NCBI RefSeq assembly: GCF_016862455.1
Contig: NZ_BOMZ01000022.1
Span: forward strand, 27,533-91,532
Direction of reading: 5' to 3'
Origin: Actinoplanes utahensis
Lineage (GTDB): Bacteria; Actinomycetota; Actinomycetes; Mycobacteriales; Micromonosporaceae
DNA: 64,000 bases
The translations under genes were made by a program, and so were the position numbers. Shown here one piece after another: positions 51,420 through 61,166 of the stretch. Positions within the stretch are counted from its first letter, which is position 1, and every line of letters starts with the position of its first letter. Under the pieces are notes generated by a model that ran no database searches, was not told the origin of the DNA, and saw nothing but the letters and a program-made list of their open reading frames with translations.

Positions 51420-53900
51420 TCAGGCGCCGCGCAGGGTGGCGCCGAAACGGGAGGCCGTGACGGCGACCGCGGCGTCGCGGGCGGCCAGGGTCTCCTCGGA
51501 GGTGAGGGTGCGGTCCGGGGCGCGGAACGTCAGCTTGTACGCCAGCGACCGCTTCCCCTCCCCCAGCTGCGACGACTCGTAGACGTCGAAGAGCGCCACC
51601 GACTCCAGCAGGTCGCCCGCACCCTCGGCCAGCGCCGCCTGCACCTCGGCGGCCGGGACCGTGCCGTCCAGCACGAGGGCCACGTCGAGCAGGGCGGGCG
51701 GGAAGGTGGAGATCTTCGGCGCGTCGACGACCGGGGCGTCCGGCAGGGCGTCCAGGTCGATCTCGGCGGCCGCGGTGCGCTTCGGCAGTTCGAGGGCGGC
51801 CAGCACGGCGGGGTGCAGCTCGCCGGCGTGACCGACGACCTCGCCGTCGACCAGGATCGCCGCGCACCGGCCCGGGTGCCACGGGGCGTGTTCGGTGGCC
51901 CGTACCGTGACGCGGTCCTCGGAGACGCCCGCGGCGGAGACCGCGACGCGCGCCGCCTCGATGGCGTCCGCCCACGTCGCGGCACGTCCCTGGCCCCACC
52001 AGCCGGCCGGTTCGATGTCGCCGGCCAGCACCACGGCCAGGTGCCACGGCTGCTCCGGGACGATCGCGTTGGCGGCCGCCCATTCGGCGTTCGTCGGGCG
52101 GCGGTCCACCACCAGCGACGGCGGGGCGGTCGAGGTCAGGTGCGGCAGGAAGACCGTGCCCGCCTCGAAGAGCGCCACGTCGCGCCGGCCGCGGCCGATG
52201 TTGCGTTTGAGGGTGCCGAGCAGCGGGCCGAGCAGCGTGGTGCGCAGCAGCGGCTCCTCCTCCGACAGCGGGTTGGTGAGCCGCACCGCGCTGCGCCGCG
52301 GGTCCGCCGGGGGCAGGCCGAGGGCGTCGGCGGTGCCGGGCGAGACGAACGGGTAGGACAGCACCTCGACGTACCCGTTCTCGGCGAGCGCCCGGCCCAC
52401 CGACCGGCGCCGCTTCTGCGCGGGGGTGAGCCCACGGCTGGCTCCGGCGGGCGGCAGCACGCTCGGGATCTCGTTGTAACCGCCGAGCCGCGCCACCTCC
52501 TCGATCAGGTCGATCGGCGCCACCAGGTCGGGCCGCCAGGTCGGCGGGAGGACACTGAGCACGTCCTCGCCGGTGACCTCGCAGCCGATCTTGCGCAGCA
52601 GGTCGGCGGTCTGCGCCGCGGTGTACGGCAGGCCGATCAGCTTGGCCGGCGCGTCCCCGGGCAGGGTGAGCGCGACCGGGCCGGCCACGTGGTCGATGTC
52701 GAGGATCCGCTCGTCGACGTCACCGCCGGCGTGCTCGACGAGGATGTCCACCGCCTTGCGCAGGGCGGCGAGCGGCAGCGCCGGGTCGACACCGCGTTCC
52801 CACCGCTTCGCGGCCTCGCTGAACAGTCTGTGGCGGCGGGCGGTGCGGCCCACCATGATCGGGTCCCAGTGGGCGGCTTCGAGGAGCACGTTCACCGTGC
52901 CCTCCTGCCACTCGCTGGTCTCGCCGCCCATCACGGCGGCGAGCGAGATCGGCCCGGTCTCGTCGCAGATCACCATGTCCTCGGCGTCGAGCGAGCGGGC
53001 GACACCGTCCAGGGTGGTCAGTTTCTCCCCGGCCCGGGCCCGGCGCACCACCAGGCCGCCGTTGAGCCGGTCCAGGTCGAAGACGTGCATCGGCTGGCCG
53101 AATTCGAGCATCAGGTAGTTGGTGATGTCGACCGGCAGCGAGATGGCGCGGATGCCGGCCTGGATCAGCCGCCGCTGCATCCAGTCGGGAGACTGCGCGT
53201 TCGGGTCGATGCCGCGCACGACGCGGGCGGCGAACCGGTCACAGCCGGCGGTGTCCTCCACGGAGACGGCGTACGGAGCCTCCGCCGTGGCCTTCTCGAC
53301 GGCGATCGCCGCCGGGTCGGTGAACGGCACGCCGAAGTACGTGGCCAGTTCCCGCGCGATGCCGCGGACGCTCATCTCGTAACCGCGGTCCGGCGTGACC
53401 TCGACCTCGACCAGCACGTCGTCCAGGCCGACGACCGGGCGGGCGTCGGCGCCGGGCGCGGCGGCCGTGTCGGCGGGCAGCACGACGATGCCGGAGTGGT
53501 CGCCGGACAGGCCCAGCTCGGCGCCCGAGCAGATCATGCCGTGCGAGTTGCGGCCGTACGTCTTCCGCGCACCGATCTTGAATCCGCCGGGCAGCTCGCC
53601 GCCGGGCAGGATGACCACGACGAGATCGCCCTCGGCGAAGTTGCGGGCGCCGCACACGATCTCCTGCGGCTGGGAGTTGCCCACGTCGACCGTGCAGAAG
53701 CGGATCGGCTTCTTGAACCCGGTCAGCTCCTCGATCGTCAGCACCCGGCCGACGACCAGGTCACCGAGGATCGTCCCGGCCTGGTCGACGATGCCCTCGA
53801 CCTCCATGCCGAGGTTGGTCAGCGCCGTGTCCAGCTCCGAAGCGGTGATCCCCGCGGGCAGCTCGACGTACTCGCGCAGCCACGACAGTGACGTCTTCAT
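51420..53900 (-). CDS. pheT: Phenylalanine-tRNA ligase beta subunit
   Basis: 826 residues, the usual length. Domains in order: N-terminal catalytic-like region (SLSWLREYVELP), tRNA-binding EMAP-like domain (~40-150, VVGRVLTIEELTGFKKPIRF, GARNFAEGD), B3/B4 editing domain (~210-390, SLPVDITNYLMLEFGQPMHV, ETSEWQEGTVNVLLEAAHWD), B5 domain (~410-480), the catalytic-like core, and C-terminal FDX-ACB anticodon-binding domain (STFPPALLDVALVLDGTVPA, YKLTFRAPDRTLTSEE). Makes the alpha2-beta2 enzyme with PheS, whose gene ends 4 bp upstream. Confidence 0.96.
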   Translation of the reverse strand: MKTSLSWLREYVELPAGITASELDTALTNLGMEVEGIVDQAGTILGDLVVGRVLTIEELTGFKKPIRFCTVDVGNSQPQEIVCGARNFAEGDLVVVILPGGELPGGFKIGARKTYGRNSHGMICSGAELGLSGDHSGIVVLPADTAAAPGADARPVVGLDDVLVEVEVTPDRGYEMSVRGIARELATYFGVPFTDPAAIAVEKATAEAPYAVSVEDTAGCDRFAARVVRGIDPNAQSPDWMQRRLIQAGIRAISLPVDITNYLMLEFGQPMHVFDLDRLNGGLVVRRARAGEKLTTLDGVARSLDAEDMVICDETGPISLAAVMGGETSEWQEGTVNVLLEAAHWDPIMVGRTARRHRLFSEAAKRWERGVDPALPLAALRKAVDILVEHAGGDVDERILDIDHVAGPVALTLPGDAPAKLIGLPYTAAQTADLLRKIGCEVTGEDVLSVLPPTWRPDLVAPIDLIEEVARLGGYNEIPSVLPPAGASRGLTPAQKRRRSVGRALAENGYVEVLSYPFVSPGTADALGLPPADPRRSAVRLTNPLSEEEPLLRTTLLGPLLGTLKRNIGRGRRDVALFEAGTVFLPHLTSTAPPSLVVDRRPTNAEWAAANAIVPEQPWHLAVVLAGDIEPAGWWGQGRAATWADAIEAARVAVSAAGVSEDRVTVRATEHAPWHPGRCAAILVDGEVVGHAGELHPAVLAALELPKRTAAAEIDLDALPDAPVVDAPKISTFPPALLDVALVLDGTVPAAEVQAALAEGAGDLLESVALFDVYESSQLGEGKRSLAYKLTFRAPDRTLTSEETLAARDAAVAVTASRFGATLRGA

Positions 53901-53904
53901 CGCT

Positions 53905-54981
<1,077 letters not shown>

Positions 54982-55009
54982 CTAACACCGGATTAGCCAT
55001 CGGCTATTC

Positions 55010-55127
55010 GCAACTGAGTGCACCGAGCGCAGCGAGGGCCGCGAAGGGGCGACACAGTCGGACTGGTCGCCACTGGGCGCACCGAGCGCGGCGCGAGCCG
55101 CGACGGGGCACCACAGCCGGACCAGTC
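55010..55127. repeat. 59-bp direct repeat upstream of pheS
   Basis: Units 55010-55068 and 55069-55127 share the pattern GC-ACTG-G-GCACCGAGCGC...CGACACAGTCGGACTGGTC at about 80% identity. The first bases of a third unit follow (GCAACTGATGG). Each unit contains the inverted motif CGAGCGC-AGCGAG and could form hairpins in the pheS leader. Confidence 0.85.
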
Positions 55128-55294
55128 GCAACTGATGGCCGTGAGGGGCCGACTCAGCTGCGTCAGTCTACGGAGGCGCGGCTGGGCCGCAGCCCGCCGG
55201 TCGGGGAGACGCGCAGAAGTGTCAGTTCCGGCGCCCGCGACCAGCGGGCCGGATAAACGAGAGCCGGGGACCTGACATGCGGCCAAGCTTACTA

Positions 55295-56068
55295 TCAGCG
55301 CTGCGCACGGGCCGAGGCATACAGGCACACGGCGGCCGCGGCGGCGAGGTTGAGGCTCTCGGCTCCGCCGTAGATCGGCACCCGGACCCGCCGGTCCGCG
55401 GCCTTCAGCACCTCGTGCGGCAGGCCATGGGCCTCGGACCCGAACAGCCAGGCGGTACGGGCGGCGAGCTGCCCGCCGTCGAGCAGCGAGTCCACGTCGT
55501 CCTCGCCGGCGCCGCTGGTGGCGAGGACCTGCAGACCGTTGTCCTGCAACAGGTCGACGACGCTGAGCGGGGCCCGGACGACGTCCACGTGGAACAGGGA
55601 GCCGGCGGACGACCGTACACACTTGCCGTTGTAGGGGTCGACGGCGTCGCCGGCGAAGATGACCGCGCCGGCCCCGGCCGCGTCCGCGGTGCGCAGCACC
55701 GTCCCGGCGTTGCCGGGGTCCCGGATCTCGGCGACCACGGCGATCAGCCGCGGGTTCTTGGCGAGCGCTTCACCGATGGAGACGTCGCCCTGTTCGCAGA
55801 CGGCGACCAGTCCTTGCGGGCTGACCGTCTCGGTGAGCGCGGCGAGTGCCTCGTCGGTGACCGGGGACACCTCCGGCGCCTGCGCGGTGAGTTCGGCGTG
55901 CCGGTCCAGCGCGGCCGGCGTCCCGAACAGTTCGATCACCGCGCCCGCGGCCAGCGCTTCGCGCACGGCCTGCGGCCCTTCGGCGAGGAAGCGCCGGCTC
56001 TGGTCGCGGTCCCTCCGGCGTTGCAGGCGGCGGGCGGCGACGATGCGGGGCGTACGGGGCGTGAACAT
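55295..56068 (-). CDS. TrmH/SpoU-family rRNA/tRNA 2'-O-methyltransferase
   Basis: 257 residues from the ATG at 56068 (GGAG 4 bp upstream). SPOUT signatures are EIRDPGNAGTVLRTADAAG (motif 1), GSEAHGLP (motif 2) and VPIYGGAESLNLAAAAAVC (motif 3, SAM-binding knot). An N-terminal RNA-binding extension (IVAARRLQRRRDRDQSRRFL, GPQAVREAL) is typical of 23S rRNA methylases. Position between rplT and pheS is the usual actinobacterial context. Target base unknown. Confidence 0.88.
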   Translation of the reverse strand: MFTPRTPRIVAARRLQRRRDRDQSRRFLAEGPQAVREALAAGAVIELFGTPAALDRHAELTAQAPEVSPVTDEALAALTETVSPQGLVAVCEQGDVSIGEALAKNPRLIAVVAEIRDPGNAGTVLRTADAAGAGAVIFAGDAVDPYNGKCVRSSAGSLFHVDVVRAPLSVVDLLQDNGLQVLATSGAGEDDVDSLLDGGQLAARTAWLFGSEAHGLPHEVLKAADRRVRVPIYGGAESLNLAAAAAVCLYASARAQR

Positions 56069-56082
56069 GATCTCCTCACGAC

Positions 56083-56115
56083 GACGCCTCCCGACCACGA
56101 GGATCGGGAGGCGTC
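56083..56115 (-). terminator. Hairpin after rplT
   Basis: GACGCCTCCCGA pairs perfectly with TCGGGAGGCGTC around a 9-base loop, 25 bp after the rplT stop and just before the methyltransferase ribosome site. It probably ends most infC-rpmI-rplT transcripts. Confidence 0.7.
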
Positions 56116-56140
56116 TGAAAACGTGCTACGCGGATTCGGC

Positions 56141-56533
56141 TCAGGCAGCCTGCGCGGCGGCGCCGCCGGTGCCCTCAGCCGCGACGGCCGCGCGAGCGAC
56201 CTCGACGATGGCCGCGAAGGCAGCCGCGTCGTTGACCGCGAGGTCCGCCAGGATCTTACGGTCGACCTCGACCTCAGCCAGCTTGAGGCCCTGGATGAGG
56301 CGGTTGTAGGTCATGCCGTTGGACCGGGCGGCCGCGTTGATACGGGTGATCCACAGCTGGCGGAAGTCGCCCTTGCGGTCACGACGGTCGCGGTACGAGT
56401 ACTGCATCGAGTGCAGCACCTGCTCCTTGGCCTTGCGGTACAGGCGGGAGCGCTGACCGCGGTAGCCGCTCGCGGTCTCGAGCAGGGTGCGGCGCTTCTT
56501 CTGGGCGTTTACCGCCCGCTTGACGCGTGCCAT
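56141..56533 (-). CDS. rplT: 50S ribosomal protein L20
   Basis: 130 residues. [19 protein letters not shown] at the basic N-terminal tail and [20 protein letters not shown] are diagnostic. L20 nucleates 50S assembly. The C-terminal ~15 residues are an Ala/Gly-rich extension common in actinobacteria. It follows rpmI by 38 bp. Confidence 0.97.
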   Translation of the reverse strand: MARVKRAVNAQKKRRTLLETASGYRGQRSRLYRKAKEQVLHSMQYSYRDRRDRKGDFRQLWITRINAAARSNGMTYNRLIQGLKLAEVEVDRKILADLAVNDAAAFAAIVEVARAAVAAEGTGGAAAQAA

Positions 56534-56571
56534 TTCTAGTTACTCCTTCAGGGGAACCGGTCAGGCGCGCG

Positions 56572-56766
56572 TCAGCGGCCCAGAAGCTTCTTCACTCGCG
56601 CGGTGTCGGCCTTGGCCACAACGACCGTGCCGGTCATCCGGCGGGTCACGTGGGAGCTCTTGTGCTCCAGCAGGTGACGCTTACCGGCCTGCTCGCGCAC
56701 GATCTTGCCCTTGCCGGTGACCTTCACCCGCTTACCCATGCCGGTGTGGCTCTTCATCTTCGGCAC
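56572..56766 (-). CDS. rpmI: 50S ribosomal protein L35
   Basis: 64 residues, typical for L35: [20 protein letters not shown] at the start and [18 protein letters not shown] in the middle. Second gene of infC-rpmI-rplT, 57 bp after infC. Confidence 0.97.
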   Translation of the reverse strand: MPKMKSHTGMGKRVKVTGKGKIVREQAGKRHLLEHKSSHVTRRMTGTVVVAKADTARVKKLLGR

Positions 56767-56823
56767 TTGACGCCTCTTTCTGATCTTTTCCCCGCGACCG
56801 GGGGGACGCGGGGAAAAAGCTGA

Positions 56824-57480
56824 CTACTGTGCGGTGTTCTCGGCGGCCTCGACCGGGGCGGCCTCAGCCGGCTCGGCCTCGACCGGCTCGGCCTCGGCGA
56901 CGTCGCCCTCACGCGGCTCCCGCGGCGGGCGGGCGTTCGCGGCGATCGTCGCAGCCGCAGCGGCCTTGGTGGCCCGGTGCGGAGCAAGAACCATGATCAT
57001 GTTTCGGCCGTCCTGCTTCGGGCTGGCCTCGACGAAGCCCAGCTCCGAGATCTCCTCGCTGAGCCGGCGGAGAAGCCGGAAGCCCAGCTCGGGGCGGCTC
57101 TGCTCACGACCACGGAACATGATCGTCACCTTGACCTTGTCGCCCGCCTTGAGGAACCGCACCACGTGACCCTTTTTGGTCTCGTAGTCGTGCGGGTCGA
57201 TCTTCGGCCGCAGCTTCATTTCCTTGATGACGGTCTGCTGCTGGTTGCGCCGCGCTTCGCGGGCCTTGAGTGCGCTCTCGTACTTGAACTTGCCGAAGTC
57301 CATGAGCTTGCACACCGGCGGCCGCGCCATCGGAGCAACCTCGACCAGGTCCAGGTCGACATCCGCGGCCAGCTGAAGGGCACGCTCGACCGGCACGATG
57401 CCGACCTGCTCACCCTCCGGACCGACCAGACGGACCTCTCGAGCCCGGATCTGTTCGTTCACGCGTGGTTCGACGCTAAT
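56824..57480 (-). CDS. infC: Translation initiation factor IF-3 with AUU start codon
   Basis: 218 residues. The only well-placed start is ATT at 57480-57478: a strong GAGGAGG lies 4 bp before it, and the protein then begins [20 protein letters not shown], the normal IF-3 N-terminus. No ATG, GTG or TTG lies nearby in a suitable place. AUU starts are the known device by which IF-3 limits its own translation (established in E. coli). The linker region and C-terminal domain are standard ([53 protein letters not shown]). The last ~45 residues are an Ala/Glu/Pro-rich acidic extension, common in actinobacteria. First gene of infC-rpmI-rplT. Confidence 0.93.
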   Translation of the reverse strand: MSVEPRVNEQIRAREVRLVGPEGEQVGIVPVERALQLAADVDLDLVEVAPMARPPVCKLMDFGKFKYESALKAREARRNQQQTVIKEMKLRPKIDPHDYETKKGHVVRFLKAGDKVKVTIMFRGREQSRPELGFRLLRRLSEEISELGFVEASPKQDGRNMIMVLAPHRATKAAAAATIAANARPPREPREGDVAEAEPVEAEPAEAAPVEAAENTAQ

Positions 57481-57503
57481 GGGGCCTCCTCGGTTGTGTT
57501 CCT

Positions 57504-57611
57504 CGCCCGCCCGTGTGGGGCGGGCGCTGCCAATGGCGGTCGGCCCCGAGTCGTCCCGCTGGCCGCGGGACACCGGGAAAGCAGAAGGCCCCGGCGTGAA
57601 GCCAGGGCCCG
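57504..57611 (-). promoter_or_regulatory. Structured infC leader
   Basis: Three strong stems precede infC: CGCCCGCCC/GGGCGGGCG (57504-57526), GTCCCGC/GCGGGAC (57553-57571) and an imperfect GGCCCCGGC/GCCAGGGCC (57588-57611). They make a folded 5' leader in the 316-bp spacer, probably a ribosomal-protein-type (L20-like) or attenuation control. The specific Rfam family was not identified. Confidence 0.5.
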
Positions 57612-57796
57612 CTACGACCGGTCATCGGCGCCCCATGGAGGACGCACACCGAGCCAGGGATATTCCCTGGCCGGGAGACCGGACCCGGCCACTGAGGTGA
57701 CTCGGGTGGGAACCAGCGGGCTCCTCTTTCGCGCCCCCGCTGCGCCCTCTGAGATCGAGAGCAATGCGGAGGCGTGGTCGACTGCCCGCCATCCTA

Positions 57797-58246
57797 TCAG
57801 CTACCTGCGGCAGCCTCCGCATGCAGGGCTCGCAGGGTACGCACCCCGTCCACCGCATAGTCCTTGTCGACCGCCTGGAGCGCGTGGATCGGCACCTGCT
57901 CGTCGTCGTGCAGCTCCAGATGGGCCCACGCCGAGTTCCGGTCGAACCGCACCGCGCGCACCACCCCCCACGGCAGGTCGTAGCCGCCGATCACGTTGCG
58001 CACGTGCACGGCCTCGGCGTCGGCGGTGACCCGGGGCCGGCAGAACGCCAGGATGCCCAGGCCGAGCAGCACACCCAGCCCGATCATGGCGAGCTGGTCG
58101 CCGCGCTGGAAGGTGGCCTTCGAGTTCTGGAAGCCGGCCGACCCGGTCAGGCCGAAGCTGATCACGGTGAAGAAGATCGCCACCGCGACCGCGGCCGGCA
58201 CGGCCACCCAGCGGATCCGCTTCGGGCGATAGAGGACGGCGGTCAT
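57797..58246 (-). CDS. Membrane PH-domain protein
   Basis: 149 residues. Two membrane segments (AVPAAVAVAIFFTVISFGL and LAMIGLGVLLGLGILAFC) are followed by a small PH-like domain: VTADAEAVHVRNVIGGYDLP, then WGVVRAVRFDRNSAWAHLEL. This is the common actinobacterial arrangement next to hisG. Its start shares one base with the hisG stop (TGATG), so it is co-translated with hisG, though no link to histidine synthesis is known. Confidence 0.8.
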   Translation of the reverse strand: MTAVLYRPKRIRWVAVPAAVAVAIFFTVISFGLTGSAGFQNSKATFQRGDQLAMIGLGVLLGLGILAFCRPRVTADAEAVHVRNVIGGYDLPWGVVRAVRFDRNSAWAHLELHDDEQVPIHALQAVDKDYAVDGVRTLRALHAEAAAGS

Positions 58247-59088
58247 CAGAGCCTGCAGTTCGCGATGTCGGTGACCAGGATCGCCCGGGCGCCCAGGTCG
58301 TACAGCTCGTCCATGATCCGGTGCACGTCACGGCGCTGGACCATCGCCTGGACGGCGACCCAGCCCTCGCGGTGCAGCGGGGAGACCGTCGGCGACTCGA
58401 TGCCGGGGGTGAGGCCGGTGGCCTGGTCCAGCAGGTCGGCGCGGACGTCGTACGCCAGCATCACGAAGTTGCGTGCCACCAGCACACCCTGCAGACGCCG
58501 CAGCAGCTGGGCGGCTCCGGCCGGCGCCTCCTCGGAGCGCCCGATGAGGATCGCCGAGGACCGCATGATCGGGTCGCCGATGGTGACGAGGCCGGCCTGG
58601 CGCAGCGTCGCGCCGGTCTCCACGACGTCGGCGATCAGGTCGGCGACACCGAGCCGGACCGCGTTCTCCACCGCGCCGTCGAGCCGGACCACGTCCGCCT
58701 TCAGGTCGTTGTCGGCCAGGTAGCGGGCGACCACACCGGGGTAGGCGGTGGCGATCCGGCGGCCACCGATCTCCCCGGCGCCGGTCAGCGTGCCCGCCGG
58801 GGCCGCCCAGCGGAAGGTGGCGCCGCCGAAGTTCAGGTCGAGCAGCTCGGTGGCCGGCACGCCGGAGTCGACGAGCAGATCCCGGCCGGTGATGCCGAGG
58901 TCGAGGTCGCCGGTGCCGACGTAGGTGGCGATGTCACGCGGCCGCAGGTAGAAGAACTCGACGTTGTTGTCTTCGTCACGGCAGATCAGATCTTTGGGGT
59001 CGGTGCGCTGGCGGTACCCCGCGTCCCGCAACATCTGTGACGCCGGCGCGGAGAGGGTGCCCTTGTTCGGAATGGCGATACGCAACAT
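58246..59088 (-). CDS. hisG: ATP phosphoribosyltransferase
   Basis: First step of histidine synthesis: ATP plus PRPP to phosphoribosyl-ATP. 280 residues (long HisG form with C-terminal regulatory domain, so feedback inhibition by histidine is expected). The ATG at 59088 has AAGGAG 6 bp upstream. Signatures: IAIPNKGTLSAPASQMLRDA, TYVGTGDLDLGITGRDLL, DLIADVVETGATLRQAGL, and the regulatory-domain end YDLGARAILVTDIANCRL. It follows hisE by 42 bp. Confidence 0.94.
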   Translation of the reverse strand: MLRIAIPNKGTLSAPASQMLRDAGYRQRTDPKDLICRDEDNNVEFFYLRPRDIATYVGTGDLDLGITGRDLLVDSGVPATELLDLNFGGATFRWAAPAGTLTGAGEIGGRRIATAYPGVVARYLADNDLKADVVRLDGAVENAVRLGVADLIADVVETGATLRQAGLVTIGDPIMRSSAILIGRSEEAPAGAAQLLRRLQGVLVARNFVMLAYDVRADLLDQATGLTPGIESPTVSPLHREGWVAVQAMVQRRDVHRIMDELYDLGARAILVTDIANCRL

Positions 59089-59130
59089 GACGTGCTCCTT
59101 GAGATCAGTGAACGGGTGTCGGGACACTCG

Positions 59131-59394
59131 TCACAGATGTCGGTACACGTCCTTGAGCTCCAGTCCGGTGGCGATCATCAGGACCTGCGCCTGGTAGAGC
59201 AGCTGGGAGATCTCCTCGGCAGCGCGTTCCGGCCCCTCGTGCTCGGCGGCCATCCACGACTCGGCCGCCTCCTCGACGACCTTCTTGCCGATGAAGTGGA
59301 CTCCGCGTTCGAGCGCCTCGACGGTGCCCGAACCGGGTGTCTTGTCCGCCGCCTTGCTTTGCAACTCGGCAAACAGTTCTTCGAACGTCTTCAC
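59131..59394 (-). CDS. hisE: Phosphoribosyl-ATP pyrophosphohydrolase
   Basis: 87 residues; second step of histidine synthesis. [20 protein letters not shown] and the MazG-like metal-binding helices [19 protein letters not shown] and [15 protein letters not shown] carry the conserved E-E-x2-E pattern. GTG start; the ribosome site is weak. It heads hisE-hisG-PH and diverges from the amino acid transporter operon across 66 bp. Confidence 0.93.
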   Translation of the reverse strand: MKTFEELFAELQSKAADKTPGSGTVEALERGVHFIGKKVVEEAAESWMAAEHEGPERAAEEISQLLYQAQVLMIATGLELKDVYRHL

Positions 59395-59460
59395 GAGGAC
59401 CGATTGTGGCAGCTCATCACGGCTTGACGACGAACGCCCCCAGAGCGTGGGATCTCATGC

Positions 59461-60327
59461 ATGGTCAGCCGACTCACCCCCGCGGCCGCCGGCGGCGCGG
59501 CCCTCCTGCTCGCCGCCCTCACGGCATGCTCGCCGGTCGAGGAGAAGAACTCCCCGGCCGTCTCCCCCTCCTCCGTCACCTGCGATCCGGCCTCCCTGCC
59601 CACGAAGACCGCGGGCAAGCTCACCATCGGCACCGACAATCCCGCCTACGAGCCGTGGTTCAGCGACAACAAGCCGGACAACGGCAAGGGCTTCGAGTCC
59701 GCGGTGGCCTACCAGGTCGCCGAGCGCCTCGGCTACCGGAAGGCCGACGTGGTCTGGACGACCGTGACGTTCAACAACGCGATCGCGCCGGGACCCAAGG
59801 CGTTCGACATCGACGTCAACCAGTTCTCGATCACCGAGGAGCGCAAGGCGGCGGTGGACTTCTCCTCGCCGTACTACCTGGTGCGCCAGACCGTGATCAC
59901 CACCAAGGGCTCGAAGATCGCCGGCGCGAAGTCGCTCGCCGACCTGAAGAGCGCCAAGCTCGGCGCCCAGGTCGGCACCACCAGCTACCAGGCGATCACC
60001 GAACTGATCGAGCCGAGCGGCGACCCGGCCGTGTTCAACAACAACGACGATGCCAAGAAGGCCCTGGAGAACGGGACCGTCGACGGCATCGTGGTGGACC
60101 TGCCGACCGCGTTCTACATGACCGGCGCCGAGCTGAAGGACGGGGTCATCGTCGGCCAGCTGCCGCAGGTCGGCGTGCCCGAGCAGTTCGGCATCGTGCT
60201 CGACAAGAGCTCGCCGCTGACCGGCTGCGTCAGCACGGTGGTCGACCGGCTCCGCCAGGACGGCTCGCTCGCCGTGCTGGAGAAGACCTGGCTCGCCGAC
60301 TCCGCCGGAGCCCCCGAACTCAAGTGA
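59461..60327 (+). CDS. Polar amino acid ABC transporter substrate-binding lipoprotein
   Basis: 288 residues with a lipoprotein signal (lipobox LTAC, Cys23). Family-3 solute-binding fold: KLTIGTDNPAYEPWFSD, KGFESAVAYQVAERLGY, DIDVNQFSITEERKAAVDF, LGAQVGTTSYQAI and GIVLDKSSPLTGCVSTVVDR. The Asn-Gln-Phe-Ser site suits a polar amino acid such as glutamate or glutamine, not assignable exactly. First gene of a three-gene importer with overlapping genes. Confidence 0.88.
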   Translation: MVSRLTPAAAGGAALLLAALTACSPVEEKNSPAVSPSSVTCDPASLPTKTAGKLTIGTDNPAYEPWFSDNKPDNGKGFESAVAYQVAERLGYRKADVVWTTVTFNNAIAPGPKAFDIDVNQFSITEERKAAVDFSSPYYLVRQTVITTKGSKIAGAKSLADLKSAKLGAQVGTTSYQAITELIEPSGDPAVFNNNDDAKKALENGTVDGIVVDLPTAFYMTGAELKDGVIVGQLPQVGVPEQFGIVLDKSSPLTGCVSTVVDRLRQDGSLAVLEKTWLADSAGAPELK

Positions 60328-61166
60328 CGACCCACCAGATCAGCACCAGGCAACGGGAACGGATCGCCTACCGTCGCGGACGGGCGATCCGTTCCGTTCT
60401 GCTGGCCGCCGCGTCGACCGCGGCCGTCGGCACCCTGCTCGCCGTCGCCATCACCGGGGCGCCCGGCTGGGAACGGGTCAAGGAGTCGTTCTTCGACCTC
60501 GACACGGCCCGCAAGTACCTGCCGCAGATCCTCGAGGGCCTGTGGCTCAACGTGAAGCTGCTGGTGGTCTGCGCCACCTGCGCGATGGCGCTGGGCCTGC
60601 TCGTGGCGGTGCTGCGCACCCTGCGCGGGCCGGTCTTCTTCCCGGTACGGGCGCTGGCCACCGGATACACCTACTCGTTCCGCGGCCTCCCGCTGATCAT
60701 CGTGATCTACCTGTTCGCGTTCGGTGTCCCCGGCCTCCGGCTGCAGGGCACCCCGGACGTGCTGGTGCTGGGCGCCGCCGCCCTGGTCGTCACCTACGGC
60801 GCCTACCTGGCCGAGGTGTTCCGGGCCGGCATCGAGTCGGTGCACCCCAGCCAGATCGCGGCGGCCCGCTCGCTCGGCCTCACCTACCGGCAGGCGATGC
60901 GCCACGTGGTGCTGCCGCAGGCGGTCCGCCGGGTCGCTCCGCCGCTGCTCAACGACACCGTGGCGCTGCAGAAGGACGTCGGCCTGATCTCCCTGGCCGG
61001 TCCGATCGACGCGATCCGGGCGGCCCAGATCGGGGTGGCCCAGGACGCCGACTTCACCCCGTACATCGTCGCGGGGGTGTTGTTCGTGTTGTTGGCTCTG
61101 CCGCTGATCGCGGTCACCGACGGGGTGACGCTGCGGGCGGCCCGGCGGCAGAACGCGGGGACCTGA
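60324..61166 (+). CDS. Polar amino acid ABC transporter permease
   Basis: 280 residues from the GTG at 60324, which overlaps the preceding stop by 4 bp. HisM/GlnP-type topology: a first segment (SVLLAAASTAAVGTLLAVAI), a permease core from ILEGLWLNVKLLVVCATCAM, and the EAA-type loop (RSLGLTYRQAMRHVVLPQA). It ends at a stop sharing one base with the ATPase start. Because there is only one permease gene, it probably forms a homodimer. Confidence 0.9.
   Translation: MTTHQISTRQRERIAYRRGRAIRSVLLAAASTAAVGTLLAVAITGAPGWERVKESFFDLDTARKYLPQILEGLWLNVKLLVVCATCAMALGLLVAVLRTLRGPVFFPVRALATGYTYSFRGLPLIIVIYLFAFGVPGLRLQGTPDVLVLGAAALVVTYGAYLAEVFRAGIESVHPSQIAAARSLGLTYRQAMRHVVLPQAVRRVAPPLLNDTVALQKDVGLISLAGPIDAIRAAQIGVAQDADFTPYIVAGVLFVLLALPLIAVTDGVTLRAARRQNAGT

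Noticed and set aside
51300..53891. An 863-codon open frame antisense to pheT
   Set aside because: Low-complexity Arg/Gly/Asp translation opposite a complete, motif-rich pheT.
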